DNA from: Ryuthela nishihirai
Taxonomy: Eukaryota > Arthropoda > Arachnida > Araneae > Heptathelidae
Direction of reading: 5' to 3'
Assembly: GCA_038380435.1 (NCBI GenBank)
Contig: JAWZYU010000013.1
Coordinates: 14,645,901 to 14,709,900 of the forward strand
Length of the DNA stretch: 64,000 nt
The notes beneath the pieces are model-generated. The model saw only the letters and a list, made by a program, of their open reading frames with translations, was not told where the DNA came from and did no database searches. How positions within the stretch are numbered: position 1 is the stretch's first letter; each line of letters opens with the position of its first letter. The translations under genes and the position numbers were made by a program. This document shows, piece by piece, positions 20,698-33,194 of the stretch.

Positions 20698-23687
20698 CAG
20701 TAATACCCCACTTTACAACATTTTGTTTTATGATGATCCACTTATACAACGATTTTCAATTACAACCAATGCCCATTTTTGCAATGCTGCATTTGCTCAT
20801 ATGACAGTTTTAGCGATGATGCTGCTGTGAATCAACCAAAGCTGAGTAAAGGGTAAAAACTGCATAGTAAAAATGATGCCATGTTAGTGACTGACAGCAG
20901 CACCATGAGCTACATTTCTTCAGGCAATACTTTGCCATGTTCCCAACATATGTCCATAGCAGGTGATGTTTTGCATAGCATTGCATGTGATGACTTTGCG
21001 CCTGGCTCTTTTCATTGGGCAATGTTTTCATTTCACACTCAGCTTTGGAATAAACTGAGGTGCAGTTTTCGTGGAATTTATTTGTGTCATCTTTGCTCAC
21101 TGCATCTCAATATGTTTTGGTGTTTCCCTGTAATTATAAACTGTCTATAACTATTATTTTATTTTATTGTTAGTAATGGCAGATAAAAATCAAAGTAAGG
21201 TACTGTTGCTTCCAGTGAAAAGAAGGAGACTCGTAAACCTATTGTGTTTGATACTAATATTAAAATTATAAAATTTAATGATCAGTCAGAGTATTTATTT
21301 TAATTGTAAATGCTTTATTTGCATCAATTATGCACATATATGATGTCTTAAAAATATTATTAACCCTTCCAGTGTCCAATCTAAAAAACGGGTTTCCATC
21401 CAGGGGCCAAGCTATTTTCTCACTATGCTCAGCCAAAAAAAACCTTAACTGTAAAACTTTTTTGCCAAGTAGCTAATGAAAGAAATTATGGCATGTTGTA
21501 TACCAAATTAATCAACATTTAATTCTGGATTTTCTGAAAATCAAGTATTTAACAAAAAAGACCATATGTTTTATTTTTAATAGGACTTTTTTTTAGAGTC
21601 ATGTAGTAACAAAATGCATCTGGCAACACAAATAAAAATTCATTAAAAAAAACTAATAGGCCGAAATAATTACAGTGCACATGAATAGAATGACTATATA
21701 CTTCTGAATAACAAAAAAAATTACTTTTTTGATTTTAAGTAAATTTTTTTCTCGTTTTGTAAGTTTTTTCTCGCTTCCTTACATTGAGAAAATTCCACAC
21801 TTTTAGCCAACTGTGCTGAGTCAGATAAACAAGTCAACTTTAGAATTAAAAAAAATAACCAATCAGCAGAAATATTTCATGTTATATACCAAATTAAACA
21901 TAATTTAATTATGAATTTTATGAAAATAAATAATATAACATAATTCAATGTAAATAAATAATTCAATGTGATATGGTGAAAAAAATGATCGCACTACACA
22001 ATTAGGCTTCATTTTGGAAAACCTACTGAATAAAAATAGTTAAATTATATATTTATTGAAAGGAAATTTCCTCCCAAATAATATAATATTCAACCTGAAA
22101 TATGATTTTAATTTCTTTTAATGATTCTTTTCAGTATCGATATTTTAAACATGGCCAGTGTTATACAACTTGACTTGGCCTTCTCACATTCACGGGTTTT
22201 TTTGAACTGGTTATGAAATAGAAAAAAACTTCCTTGGCTGCTTTTTTTTTTACTAAACATTATGAATTTTTTCTTTGGGTGTTGAAGTTTGGCGATCTTG
22301 GCTAAGTGCAGAAAGGTTTGTGCACCAAGGACCAGCCCTTCCCAAAGTTGCCCTCCCAAATGATGGCCGATATCCATAGCAAGGAAGTCTATTTTGCTTC
22401 CATATCCAAGGCATTCAGTTTCAGAAAATGGTACAAGCTCAAATTTTTTTTTATTAAAAAAAACAAACAAGAAATATTAAAAGAAAAATTACATATAACC
22501 TAATGGGATGTTAAATAAAATACCCGCAACAACTTTTAAGCTGGCTTCTGATATAGCATAACTTGGAAAGATCGATAAATCAGCTGATTTAAGATTGCTA
22601 ACTAACAGAAGTATATATAAAGTAATGAATTTGCTTTCGTATCCAAGACCTCATTTATTTTCAGAAAATTATACTATATCAAAGTTTTACTGGAAAAGTA
22701 ATAAATAATAAAATTTAACATATAGCCTAATGCAATGTTAAAATATCCACAGCAACAAGTTGTAGGTCGGCTATACAATATAACATAACTATGAAAAAAT
22801 CAGTACTTATCGATCGGTCAAAAGATCGCTAATTTCCGAAAATAAATCTAAGGTTTAAATATTAAAAAAAATACTAACTTTACAAAGAATATCCAATATG
22901 CTGCACCAAAAGTGTAAAAAACATTTATAGCACACGGAACGAAAATAGCATATGTCAGCCATCTGTATCTTGTTTGACGCAATGGAGCATAATTAATTAA
23001 ATGCAGGTTCAACCAGAATTTCTAAGAAGGATGTGTTTACTTTCAGTTTCAATTTGAAGGATGTTGGGAAAATTATAAAAATAACTTGGAAATACTGAAA
23101 TAGGTTTATGACAGAAAAGAGTGTGAAATGGAAAAAAAAAGTTGTGTATGTATTTTGGAATCTATCGTTTTTAAAAATAGCAGTTTTTTTGTAATTTTTA
23201 GGAGATTTTCGAAAATTTAAGGAAAAATTTGTTGATAATAGTTCAAATCAAACTTGTGAGCTTAAATCAGAGGGTTGCTTCAGCAAATAGGAACTTTAAT
23301 AAGCAAATCTGCAATACTGTTTAGTGCTTCTAAGAAATGGCAATCAGATGGCTTTATAAAATTATTTATATTGTAGTTTAATAAAATATGCATCAAATTA
23401 AAAAACAAAATATTATTTTTGAAGCCTGAATTATATATTTTTATAAGTTATATATAAAAAAATATTACAACAGCAATTTTTATTTAAAAAAAAACGATTT
23501 ATTTTGTTGTACTAAAAACATATACATATGCCCTTGCCTCTCAATTGAGATTCTCCAAACTTATACAGATGACATGGACACTGGAAGGGTTAAACCATTT
23601 CACTCATTTACAAGGAAAAACAAGGTAATGATTCGCTGTACAGCGGTGGTCTGGAACCTAACATGTTATATGAGCAGGGTATGCTTG
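20698..23687 (+). mobile_element. pogo/Tigger-like remnant split by a TTAA element
   Basis: The left end is CAGTAATACCCCACTTTACA after a TA. The right end, read inward, is CAAGCATACCCTGCTCATAT before a TA. These are typical Tigger/pogo termini. Near 21178 a frame starting MADKNQSK, with one shift, reads TRKPIVFDTNIKIIKFNDQ. This resembles the start of the CENP-B-type DNA-binding domain of pogo transposases. The rest of the transposase is missing. The remnant is 20698-21363 plus 23594-23687, and 21364-23589 is a later insertion. Confidence 0.7.
21364..23589. mobile_element. TTAA-flanked non-autonomous piggyBac-like element, copy 1
   Basis: 2226 bp with ends CCCTTCCAGTGTCCA and the exact complement of that at the right, flanked by TTAA on both sides (21360-21363, 23590-23593). 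TTAA target use and CCC-starting ends are piggyBac features. No transposase frame was recognised. The interior is AT-rich. A shorter, reversed relative sits at 63203-63920 and shares several blocks, so this is a real dispersed family. Confidence 0.82.
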
Positions 23688-23689
23688 TA

Positions 23690-24307
23690 CATTAGAAAAT
23701 AAACATAGATTATATGTTATTAAATTTTGTATTTTTTTTTTCTAACATATAAAATTTTTATTATTATCTCAGCTGTGGAATAAAATGTATGATATATAAA
23801 TTCTAGAGTTATTTGATTCTAGAATGCTATACTTTTTGATATGTAATATATTCAACTTTTGTTATTTAAAATGTTAGATATATTGATTATGTATTATAAA
23901 AAATACTTAAACATGAATAATAAGAAAAACCAATACACAATTGAGAAATTGCCTGCTAGGAAAAAATGGTGAATATCACTGCTCTAGGATGATGCATTGC
24001 TACCCTACAACTCTCTCCACAATCTCTCCAGGAGCTCAGAAATGTTCCAGTGAACATTAATGCCATTTGAGATTCTTGACAGCCTCATAAACAGGATGCA
24101 TTGTCACTGTGAGTCATTTGTGATATTTAAGAGAGTGGCGTATCCCTATTGGTCATCTTTTGACATTACATTTAGTTCTACACTCTTTACCCATTTACCA
24201 TATATAATTTGTGAATCTGTATTCCTTTTTATTTACTAGTAGATAGACTTATTAAATAATATCACATTGTCAATTTCATACACTTATATCATTAGATTAT
24301 CATCATC
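23690..24307. other. Intronic sequence, nothing recognised
   Basis: AT-rich, with a moderately GC-richer block at about 23985-24190 that reads like a decayed repeat but could not be assigned. Confidence 0.4.
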
Positions 24308-25047
24308 ACATCATCATCCTCAAGCAGCCATGGGCTACGGAGGTCCAACCAGACTGTGCAATTTAGTTCTCCAAGCATATCTGTCCTGAGCTACATCTGC
24401 TGCATCCAGCCACTGCACACCAATTCTAACAAGGTCCTGTTTGACATTGTCAGCCCACCTCATCCTAGGTCTCCCCTTCCTTCTGAGGCCTTTAGGCACA
24501 CTGTTCATAACCCTATTCGCCAATCTATAATTATTCACATGGGCAACATGACCAAACCAACGGAGTCTCTCTCTGCACAATATGCTGCTTAAAGGAGGTT
24601 GCAAACTCCTTTGCCTAACCTCATCATTAGTTACAAAGTTGAACCACCTAATGCCCAAGATACTGCGTAAGCATCTGGAATCAAAAGCATCAAGTTTCCT
24701 GTTATCTTGTTTACAAAGTGTCCAAGTTTCACTACCATAACTAACCCTAGAAAGAACCAAACTATTATACAGCCTAATTTTAGTCTTTAGGTGTATACGC
24801 CTATTTCTCCACAATCTCCATAGATTCTTAAAAGTCCCGGCAGCAATCCCTATTCGTCTGTTAATCTCATGCCGCACATCACCATTATCTGTTACATAGC
24901 TCCCAAGATAATTAAACTGTGACACCTGCTCAAGACTGCAACCATTCAGATTAACTGAATCACAGCCTGCCTGACCAATTTTCATCACTTTAGTTTTCCC
25001 TCTGTTTATAATCAAACCCACTCTACTACCAGTCTCATCAACAGGTT
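24308..25047 (-). mobile_element. LINE-B 3' fragment, copy 3, with long open frame
   Basis: Minus-strand copy of the last about 740 bp of LINE-B. It keeps an uninterrupted 228-codon frame (24335-25021): VMKIGQAGCDSVNLNGC, FNYLGSYVTDNGDVRHEINR, SYGSETWTLCKQDN, LRWFGHVAHVNN and a DRYAWRTKL end. It begins just after the RT catalytic box, so it is 5' truncated. The GAT-repeat tail is at 24299-24320 and is read leftward. The open frame and near identity to the copy ending at 19843 suggest a recent insertion. Confidence 0.88.
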
Positions 25048-25451
25048 ATCAAGATATGCATATTTTTTCAATTATAAAATTTTGGAAATCAGTGTAATTC
25101 ACTTCTTTTAATCAGTATATGAAACCAAGGTGTAAATAATTGGCCATGTTATTATGACATTCCTTAAAGTCATTTTAAGAATCATTTAGTTAAAGTGAGT
25201 CATGTTTTTCTATGGTGCTAAGGGAGACAAACCAAATATTGATAGCTACTGGTACCTTTCTTGGTGAATAAACAACAGTTTAAAACATTTAATTTGCTAT
25301 TTGGTTCAAAATACTATTGTTTTAAAAATGTGTTTTTCAGTAGGAGAAATGTGTTTAAAATAATAATATTAAGTTTTTCACTGTATTGGGTGATTTTTCT
25401 ATTATACTTTCTTCTACTAAGATGATTAATAATGCCTTTTTTTTGTTATAG
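25048..25451. other. Intronic sequence before exon 3
   Basis: AT-rich, nothing recognised. It ends in TTTTGTTATAG (25441-25451), the acceptor. Confidence 0.5.
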
Positions 25452-25581
25452 AAATGGTTTAAACTTTTTGTGCAAGTCAGGATTACCAAATTGGTCTTTC
25501 ATCAGTGCTGAAGCAATTTTCTGGGTTTTACATAACATTGAAGGCATAGTCTCTGAACAGCAGGCTTTATGTTTCCTTGAG
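25452..25581 (+). CDS. DEPDC5: DEPDC5/Iml1 exon 3: first half of the DEP domain
   Basis: A 130 bp exon between TTATAG and GTAAAA. It reads NGLNFLCKSGLPNWSFISAE and then AIFWVLHNIEGIVSEQQALC-FLE. The GLP..xFISAE..xW....VEGI..xQ pattern matches the DEP domain of DEPDC5 (Dishevelled, Egl-10, Pleckstrin fold). DEPDC5 forms the GATOR1 complex with NPRL2 and NPRL3. GATOR1 is the GTPase-activating complex for RagA/B at the lysosome, where it lowers TORC1 activity when amino acids are low. The exon ends in phase 0. Confidence 0.95.
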
Positions 25582-26617
25582 GTAAAAAATGTATACTAGA
25601 ATAGTTTCTTTTTTTAATGTTCTAAAATAATGCTTATGAATTAATCTTGATTTAAGAAAATCTAAAATAAGTACTTGATTTTATATAATTACATTATTAT
25701 ATATTATTGTAATTTGGCATTATATAAATGTAATAGGCCCTGTGTGGATAGAAAAAGTCTTTATCTGCATCCGCAAAAATTCATCAGCATCCACATATAT
25801 TGGCTACTTAATAACTATTGAGGTCTAATGTATGTGTGCAAATAAATGAAACCAGTCTAATGATTTATTAATGACTAATTATTAACTGAAAAATATACTG
25901 TGATAAAAAAATTGATTTCGTAAAAATATGCCTACTAAATATTACATAAATTACATAAAAAACTAATATTACATATATTACATAAATTACTAATATTACA
26001 TAAAAATTTACATAAATCTGATTTTGCAAATTCTTTTAAGTTGACTTTGCTCTTTTAAATGAGTTATAATCAAGTAGGGGAAGACACTTCTTTTTATTGC
26101 CCAGTAACTCCCTTCTACACATCATAATGCAAACTTCATGATCTCCATTACTGAAATTTCCACATATTTAATTCCAGTTTTCCAAGTAACTCTCTAATAA
26201 TTTTTTTGAATTTATATTCTGCTTTGCCAGCAAAAAGATTGTTTCTTACACATAGAATAAATTATTTTTAATTTCTGACTTTATCTCAATGCATTTTTTT
26301 TTCCATTTGAAAGTGAATATAGTCATTGAATTTTCAAATCAAGGTTTCTTTTTCCATTATCTCAAGTAATGTTTTTTCATGTTTCTTCATATCTTATTAA
26401 ATCCAAGATTTTATCTGCTATTTGCTTTAACATTAATCTTTTATCTACAGGTAAAACAGTGGATATCGGCATATGTGCAGGGCTCCAGTAATAAATATGA
26501 ATTTCCCAAAGTAAAACAAAAAATGTTGAATGATAAACATGTTTGCTCTATTGGAAACAAATAGCTCTAAGTTTTTGCATACATAAAAGCTAATAATTCT
26601 TGAGAATTGTGTCAGAA
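25582..26617. other. Intronic sequence, nothing firmly assigned
   Basis: AT-rich. About 25735-25800 has TGTGTGGATAG and TCCGCAAAAATTCATCAGCA, which look like part of a decayed DNA transposon, but no ends were found. Tandem ATTACATAAA-type microrepeats lie at about 25940-26015. Confidence 0.4.
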
Positions 26618-28010
26618 ACTACAGTTGTGAAAAAAATTCTTGACATCTGTATTTTTACATGTTTTTTGTGTTTCAGCCAATTCTACACACTAAAATATCA
26701 ACATTTTGAAGTATTTTTGTGCACTGATTTAAATTTTTGTTTCCTTTTTTCAAATATTTTAAATAGAATTTGAGATATTTTGAAAACACCATACAACTTC
26801 AAACACAGAGTAATCCTAGGATTGAATAGGCTCTCGTTACAATTAATCAAATGTTCTGTTATGCTGCCCAGTCACATATGAGTAACGATAGAGTTGGAAT
26901 TGTTAATTTTGGTACATGTTTCTTTGCACTTTAAAATTAAATTTTTTGATGTGGTTAGTTGTATATTCATTCAACATTTTGTTCAGTGTTAATAAATAAC
27001 AGTTCTGGGAATGTCTTCATTTTTGACTCATAGGCAGAGCTATAAAATAATATTGTATATCTAAAGAAAAATGGTTATTCCTTGTGTTAAATCACTGTTA
27101 AAGTGCATGGACTTCCTGCTGTTTTGAGAATATTGAAAAGACATTCTGAAACTGGATCTGTTGCTGATAGATAAATAACTGGATGATCTAAGAAAGCAAC
27201 TTTACATGTTGACAGCGTACTGCATAAGATTGATGTTTGCTACCACTGTCCATTTTTCAAAATATTTTCTTTTGTTTGTGGTGAACTGAGTTTTTTGTTT
27301 GAAAGTGCAATGTGTGCTCAAGAACTGTAAGTGAAAGACTCATAGAAATTGGATTGCAAAATATATCCAAAACCTTTACTGATAGATTTTGAACACAAGA
27401 AGTAATTACAATGGGCAAAGAAGCATAAATTGTGGACTGTTGAGGACTGGAGAAAAGTAATTTTTAGTAATGAAAGTCAGTATTGCTATACTGGAATTCA
27501 GAGTAGTACCTATGTAAGAAGACAGCCTTATGAGCAATTCAGCCCTCTGTCTTAAAGTTACTGTTACAGATCGAACCAAAGTCATGGTATAGAGTTGTTT
27601 GTCTTGTCAGGGTATTAGAAGGCCATATTGCAACAGGAGCAGTGAAAGCTAAGGACTTCATCAAAACATGCGAAATAAAATTTTTTCCAACAGCCAGGAA
27701 TCTTTTCGGAATTACTCTTGGATATTTCAGGACAATAACATTCCTTGTCATCATGCAAAGGTTGTTCAGATGTGGTCAGCAGATAGCACTATTAAGTAGG
27801 ATGGAATTATTTAGACTGTCTCCTGACCTTAATTCTATTGAGAACTTTCCTAAAAAAATTATTTATGAATTTTCCAAGAAGTGGTCTTCAAATAAGCATG
27901 GGTTAACTGATGCTTTGCTATTTTCTTTTAACCATATTGTTACAAAAGAACTATTTCTGAAATTAATACATTCCATAAAGATGTGAAGTTGTCATTAAAG
28001 CAAAGAGCTG
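26618..28010 (+). mobile_element. Tc1-like DNA transposon, decayed
   Basis: The left end CAGTTGTGAAAAAAATTCTTG after TA (26616-26617) resembles a Tc1-type TIR. On the plus strand, broken transposase text follows: VIFSNESQYCY near 27460, KVMVYSCLSCQGI near 27580, YFQDNNIPCHHAKVVQMW near 27725 (the second catalytic Asp region) and PDLNSIENFPKK near 27820 (the DLNPIEN box). There are at least four frame changes. The right end was not identified. It is unrelated in detail to the Tc1-like elements at 28.7, 60.7 and 61.9 kb. Confidence 0.7.
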
Positions 28011-28079
28011 GCTTATAAAATATTGATTTTGAAGCATTTAATATTTTTGTTAATATGTGTTACCTGCTTGCCTGCCTGT

Positions 28080-28232
28080 TGGGAGTGGTTTAGTCAGTAG
28101 CACACCTGGCTTGTAATCTGCAGGTTTGAGTCCCACCTGGGCCAGCATTGAGATTTATCTCTGCAAAACTCCCTGCCTTGCCCTCGGTGAGTAGGGGACA
28201 GTGATGGGCTTGCAAAAGTCTTCTATGTCCCC
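28080..28232 (+). mobile_element. SINE-1 copy, 3' truncated
   Basis: Head-only copy with A-box-like GTTTAGTCAGTAGCA, B box GGTTTGAGTCC and GAGTAGGGGACAGTGATGGG. It breaks off before the GACGTTAAGCC core. It is more diverged than the copies in the 30 kb region, so older. Confidence 0.75.
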
Positions 28233-28244
28233 TATTAACCATTT

Positions 28245-28699
28245 AAAATATATCTACTTGTTTAAGAAAAAAGAAATTTATTGCCATTCAGTTAATTTTC
28301 ATGTTGAGAAAATTAATTGAATTTTTTTGTAGTAGTTTGTAGAAAATTTACCCAATTTTCTCTACTTGAAAATTAACTTAATGTATATCATTCAGTTAAT
28401 TTTTCTATCAAACATTTTTGTGACAGCAGATCTAGTTAATCTTTAAACTTCAGATGTACTTTTATACAGCTTTAAGTTAAACTGCCCCAACCTTAAGCAG
28501 TGGATGGTTCTCTTTGAACCTCTGTGCATGTGTGAAGCATAATGATATGTGCAAATGATCACAAAACCAACATAAGAGTTATAGAAACCAACAGATAGCT
28601 GTTAATGAAGATATTCTAGGGGTTTATGTGGTTACTAGTAGTTAGTGAATGAACCCATACTGAAATGCAAATAACGATGCAGTGTCCAGAATTCCAAGA
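28245..28699. other. Intronic sequence with a weak inverted repeat
   Basis: About 28290-28385 holds an imperfect hairpin: CAGTTAATTTTCATGTTGAG pairs with CTCTACTTGAAAATTAACTT. Otherwise nothing was assigned. Confidence 0.4.
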
Positions 28700-29560
28700 T
28701 TAAAGGATATGCAGCAGTATCACCAGCTTGATGCATTTAAGAGAGGAATAATTATTGGCTTATGTAGCCATATAATCATCATGTCATATTGCTCTGCATA
28801 TTGGGCATGACACAAGGACAGTTGACTGTTGTCAGCAACATTGGTTGGCAATATACCTTTTGGGCAATGAGTATGGTGCCATATGCATCTGGAGCAACCA
28901 AACAAGCAACACCATGAGAAGACTGCATGATCCAGATACCAACTCTAGCTGAGCCAATCAAATGCTATCTACAGTTCAGAGAGCTGTAATGCAAACTTTG
29001 AGATTCCCCTTATAAAGGAGGACCATTAGCATATGGAATGCAAAGACAGGGATGCACTCATGCTCTCAGTCTCTGTGTCACTTACTATTTACTGCCTGTC
29101 ATTAACTGTGATTGCAATGATTCCTGAGTAGAGGTGCGTAGAGGGATGACTTGCATTATGTCAGCAACAATTCCCAATTTTGTCTGGGTCACTCACTGAA
29201 TTCATTTATGAATTCTGGTGATATGATCAGAGGTTTTATCTGTCAGCCATTCAAAGTGCCATATTGGTAAGCTGTGGATGAAATGGTGTGGGGGTACCAT
29301 CAGTTACCATCATTGGTTTTTGTCAGAAGTTTGATTGACTATAGTTGGGCCATTAAGATCCTGATATCCATTGCAATATTGTGCACAGGGAGACAGGGCA
29401 TTGGATGTCATCTTTCAGCAGGATAATGCACAACTTTGTTGTCATCTGATCATGTGAGATACACCTTTTTCACACCATTCTACAACCTACCAAACTATTA
29501 CCACACAGGGATGATTTGCATGAATCATAATGGGCTATGACGTTGGATTTTGCTGTTATC
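28700..29560 (+). mobile_element. Tc1-like DNA transposon, heavily decayed
   Basis: Broken plus-strand text fits a Tc1 transposase. Near 28710 it reads QYHQLDAFKRGIIIGL, close to the N-terminal helix-turn-helix start (QLTDFERGRIIGL) common in Tc1 elements. Near 29400 it reads WMSSFQQDNAQ, the FQQDNARPH box. Many stops lie between. Ends were not found. Confidence 0.6.
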
Positions 29561-29943
29561 ACTGTGTTATGACACATAGTTGCAAGTATTGCTAGCAGTC
29601 AGGATCTTACTATGTATTGTTGATGTAAATGATTCAATGCTTTTCTGTACGAAATAAATATTCTGTTATGTAATGTCATCATGCCATCTGTAGCAGTGCT
29701 GAGTTTCAGGTGTATCCATCCACTGCTTCTAGTTGGGGTGATTTCAGTTTCACAGAGTTCATAAAGAATCTATGTACCAAAATATGAAATGAACAAGAAA
29801 CTGTTCAAGAGTTGTAGAACAAACAAACAGAAGAATATGCTGAAAGGTCTATTAGAATTGGAAATCTTGGTGAATAATTTTTGACTTCACTCATCTGCAA
29901 TAGGCAGTGTGTTTCCTATTTATAAAAATATTTTAATTTTCAG
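29561..29943. other. Intronic sequence before exon 4
   Basis: Nothing recognised. It ends TTTTAATTTTCAG (29931-29943), the acceptor. Confidence 0.5.
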
Positions 29944-30058
29944 AATATGGTACAAAAAGGATTAATATGTCATGCTTCAGGAGCTGGGCAGCATAAATTT
30001 CTTCACGGTTTTTACCTATATTATTTAGTGGCAGCACCTGAGAAGGATGCAAAGAAAG
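29944..30058 (+). CDS. DEPDC5: DEPDC5/Iml1 exon 4: second half of the DEP domain
   Basis: A 115 bp exon between ATTTTCAG and GTTTGT. It reads NMVQKGLICHASGAGQHKFL and then HGFYLYYLVAAPEKDAKK. The LI.HASG........GFY.Y.. pattern is the end of the DEPDC5 DEP domain. It joins exon 3 in phase 0 and leaves one base for exon 5 (Asp codon). The donor GTTTGT is weaker than the others. Confidence 0.95.
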
Positions 30059-30538
30059 GTTTGTCTTTTGATATTTAGCATTTAAAATGTAGTTTAGAAA
30101 TACTATATTGCAGAGATGTTAAGCAGTAATCAATAAAATATTTGGTTAACTTCTTCAAATTGCTAATAGAAACTATCAGGTGAATTATTTCAGCACATAA
30201 TATTATGTTGCATTATGAAAACAGTACAGGAACATTTCTGGAAATGCAGTAAAGTGTTTTTGCAATGTCTTCCCAGAAATTCAATTAATTTGCTCTAATA
30301 GACATCTTGTTATATAAACATGCATACAAAATTTTTATGCAGCCATGGGCTACTGAGGTCCTACCAAATGTGTACTTTTTCCTCTCCAGACATGCCTGTC
30401 CTGAGCTACAGCTACTGCATTTGGCCACTGTAGACCAATTCTAGTAAGGTCCTGTTTGACATTGTCTCCCCATTGCATCCTAGGTATCCCCCATTTCGTG
30501 AAGCTTTTGACACAGTGTTCATAATCCTGTTTGCCAAT

Positions 30539-30926
30539 GGGGCGGGGGTGGCTCAGTCGGTAGCGCGCCAGGCTTGTAATCTGTAGTTCCCAGGTTCGAG
30601 TCCCAGCTGGGTCAGCATTGAGATTTATCTCCGCAAAATTCCCCGCCCTGCCCACGGTCAGTAGGGGACACCGATGGGCTTGGAAAGGCTGTTGTCTGTC
30701 GGATGGGACATTAAGCTGTGGCCCCGTGTATGGGAGAGCCATACCCTGTGCACGTTAAAGAACACGCTGGATGGCCTTGACGGGAGGCTACCATCTGTCT
30801 CCCAACAGCTGTTCCAGTGGGTCCCCTCCCCCAACCTTCTCTGAACCTTCGGGGTCCATGTGACCTGGCCATTTAGCCCATGGTGTGCAAAAAAGTGCCG
30901 CTCAGAGGTAAAACAACAACAACAAC
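30539..30926 (+). mobile_element. SINE-1 copy inside LINE-B
   Basis: Full length and little decayed: GGTGGCTCAGTCGGTAGCG (A box), GGTTCGAGTCC (B box), the GGGACATTAAGC core, then GCCGCTCAGAGGTAAAACAA and a CAA-repeat tail. Identical 13 bp target duplications CCTGTTTGCCAAT lie at 30526-30538 and 30927-30939, and both belong to the interrupted LINE-B. Confidence 0.95.
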
Positions 30927-32332
30927 CCTGTTTGCCAATCTACACCTATGCATATGGGTAACATGGCCAAACCAACACAGTTTCTCTTTGCACAAAATGC
31001 TGCTGCTTAAAGGAGGTTGATTACTCATTATTCTAACCTCATCATTATTAACAAAGTCAAACCACCTAATTACCCAAGATACTGCACAAGCTTCTAGAAT
31101 CAAAGGCATCAAGTTTCTTGTTATCCTGCTACAAAGGGTCCATGTTTCACTACCATAAAGAACCAAACTATTATACAGCCTAATTTTAGTCTTCAGGTGT
31201 ACACGCCTATTTTTCTATGCTCTTGATTGATTCTTAAAAGTCCCAGCAACAATCCATATTCTTCTATTTATCTCATGCCACACATCACCAGTATCTGTTA
31301 AACAACTGCCAAGATAATTAAACTGACACACTTTCTCATGAATGCACCCATTCACAGCAACTGAAGCACCATCTGCCTGATCAATTTTCATCACTTTAGA
31401 TTTTTTTCTGTTTATCACCAAATCTACTCTATTACCAATCTCATCAACAGCCCTAATCTCATCAACATCAGTAGCCAATAGGGCCAAATCATCTGCATAA
31501 TCTAAATCAGAAATTTTGAAATCTCTAGACCAATTAAGGCCAAAATCTTTCCCTTGCAAAGAATTTTGCATAACATAATCAATAACCAAACTAAAGAGAA
31601 AAAGAGACAAAATGCACTCTTGTCTAACTCCACTAGCTTTCATTATGTTAATTAACTTGTCAGGTATTCCATATGATCTCATAAACAATTACAAATTTTG
31701 TCGATCAACAGAGTCAAAAACTTTTTGAAATCTATAAAGCTAGTAAACGCAGATTTCTGAAACTCTTAAACATTTCTGAAGAATCTGCCTGAGTGAAAAT
31801 ATTTGATCGATACATCCTCTACCACTTCTGAATCTGCACTATTCATCACGCAGTTGGCCATCAACCATATTCATAATTCTGTTAAGTATAATCATGCAAA
31901 AAACTTTACCTGGAACAGAAAATAAATTAATTCCCCTATAATTATCACAAGAACTATGATCACCTTTTTTAAAAATAGGGACAACAAAAGTTTCTAGTAA
32001 AATCCTTAGGAACAATACCTTTATCATAAAAAATATTCAAAATTTCAGTCAGCCATGTGACAACACAAATAATGTTCCCAGCTCTAAGCATTTCAGTGGT
32101 GATTTCATCCACCCCTGATATTTATGGTAGTTTAATTTAGAGATAGCCAAAACGACTTCAGAATATGATATAAGGCCAACAATTAAAGCCAGTAATGCAT
32201 CTATCCTCGTTACAAACAATGGGAGTAGAAATATTCACATTGTTTAGAACATCTCTGAAATGCCATCACCCTCCTAGCCATCACAGAATCCTGATCTTCA
32301 ATCACCTTACCATGTTTATCCCTCAATCCCTG

Positions 32333-32714
32333 GGGGCGGGGTGGCTCAGTCGGTAGCGTGCCAGGCTCGTAATCTGTAGTTCCCAGGTTCGAGTCCCAGC
32401 TGGGTCAGCGTTGAGATTTATCTCCGTAAAATTCCCCGCCCTGCCCACGGTCAGTAGGGGACACCGATGAGCTTGGAAAGGCCGCCGTCCGTCGGATGGG
32501 ACGTTAAGCCGTGGCCCCGTGTGCGGGAGAGACATACCCTGTGCACGTTAAAGAACACGCTGGATGGCCTTGACGGGAGGCTACCATCTGTCTCCCAACA
32601 GCTGTTCTAGTGGGTCCCCTCCCCCAACCTTCTCTGAGCCTTCGGGGTCCATGTGACCTGGCCATTTAGCCCATGGTGTGCAAAAAAGTGCCGCTCAGAG
32701 GTAAAACAACCCAA
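32333..32714 (+). mobile_element. SINE-1 copy inside LINE-B, near-consensus
   Basis: Full length: TGGCTCAGTCGGTAGCG, GGTTCGAGTCC, the GGGACGTTAAGCCGTGGCCC core, CACGTTAAAGAACACGCTGG, then GCCGCTCAGAGGTAAAACAA with an AACCC tail. Identical 13 bp duplications CCCTCAATCCCTG flank it (32320-32332, 32715-32727). Among the copies here this looks closest to a family consensus. Confidence 0.95.
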
Positions 32715-33194
32715 CCCTCAATCCCTGTGTACCTGTCTATTTCTTCCCACATAAAACATTAATAATCTGGTACAACCCCCTGCTGTTGTGCTGTCTAACT
32801 GCTTCCTCTACTTTGTCAGCCAAGCTATCAAGCCAAAATTCTTATCTTGCTGTTAACCCATTAATTCCCAAAGGTAGAAATTATAATATTTTTAAGGTAG
32901 TACTTTTATTATAGACAAAAATACATGTAAATAGGTAGTTGTGATAAAAAAAACTTGTGACCACAGAAGCCACAGGAAAATGTTGTGTACGCAACTTTGG
33001 GATTATCAGAACATGAATACTTAAAGTTAAAACACATGGAATTGTCTGAAGCAGTCTACATGAAGATGAACTTGACACTTTTTACACATATATATTGTAT
33101 TGCTTTTGCACTGTCTACGTTATCTTCTTCCTTTATTCTCCTGTTCAACTATAACATGGCCAATATTGCAAACTGTACTTCGGTGGGTAATGAG

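Noticed and set aside
24335..25021. 228-codon open frame as a host gene
   Set aside because: It is the intact C-terminal part of the LINE-B reverse transcriptase, with matching copies at 1.1, 19.2, 30.4 and 56.2 kb and a GAT tail.
32340..32412. Functional tRNA gene
   Set aside because: A and B boxes are present, but they form the head of a SINE with core, tail and target duplication. No closed cloverleaf acceptor stem was found.
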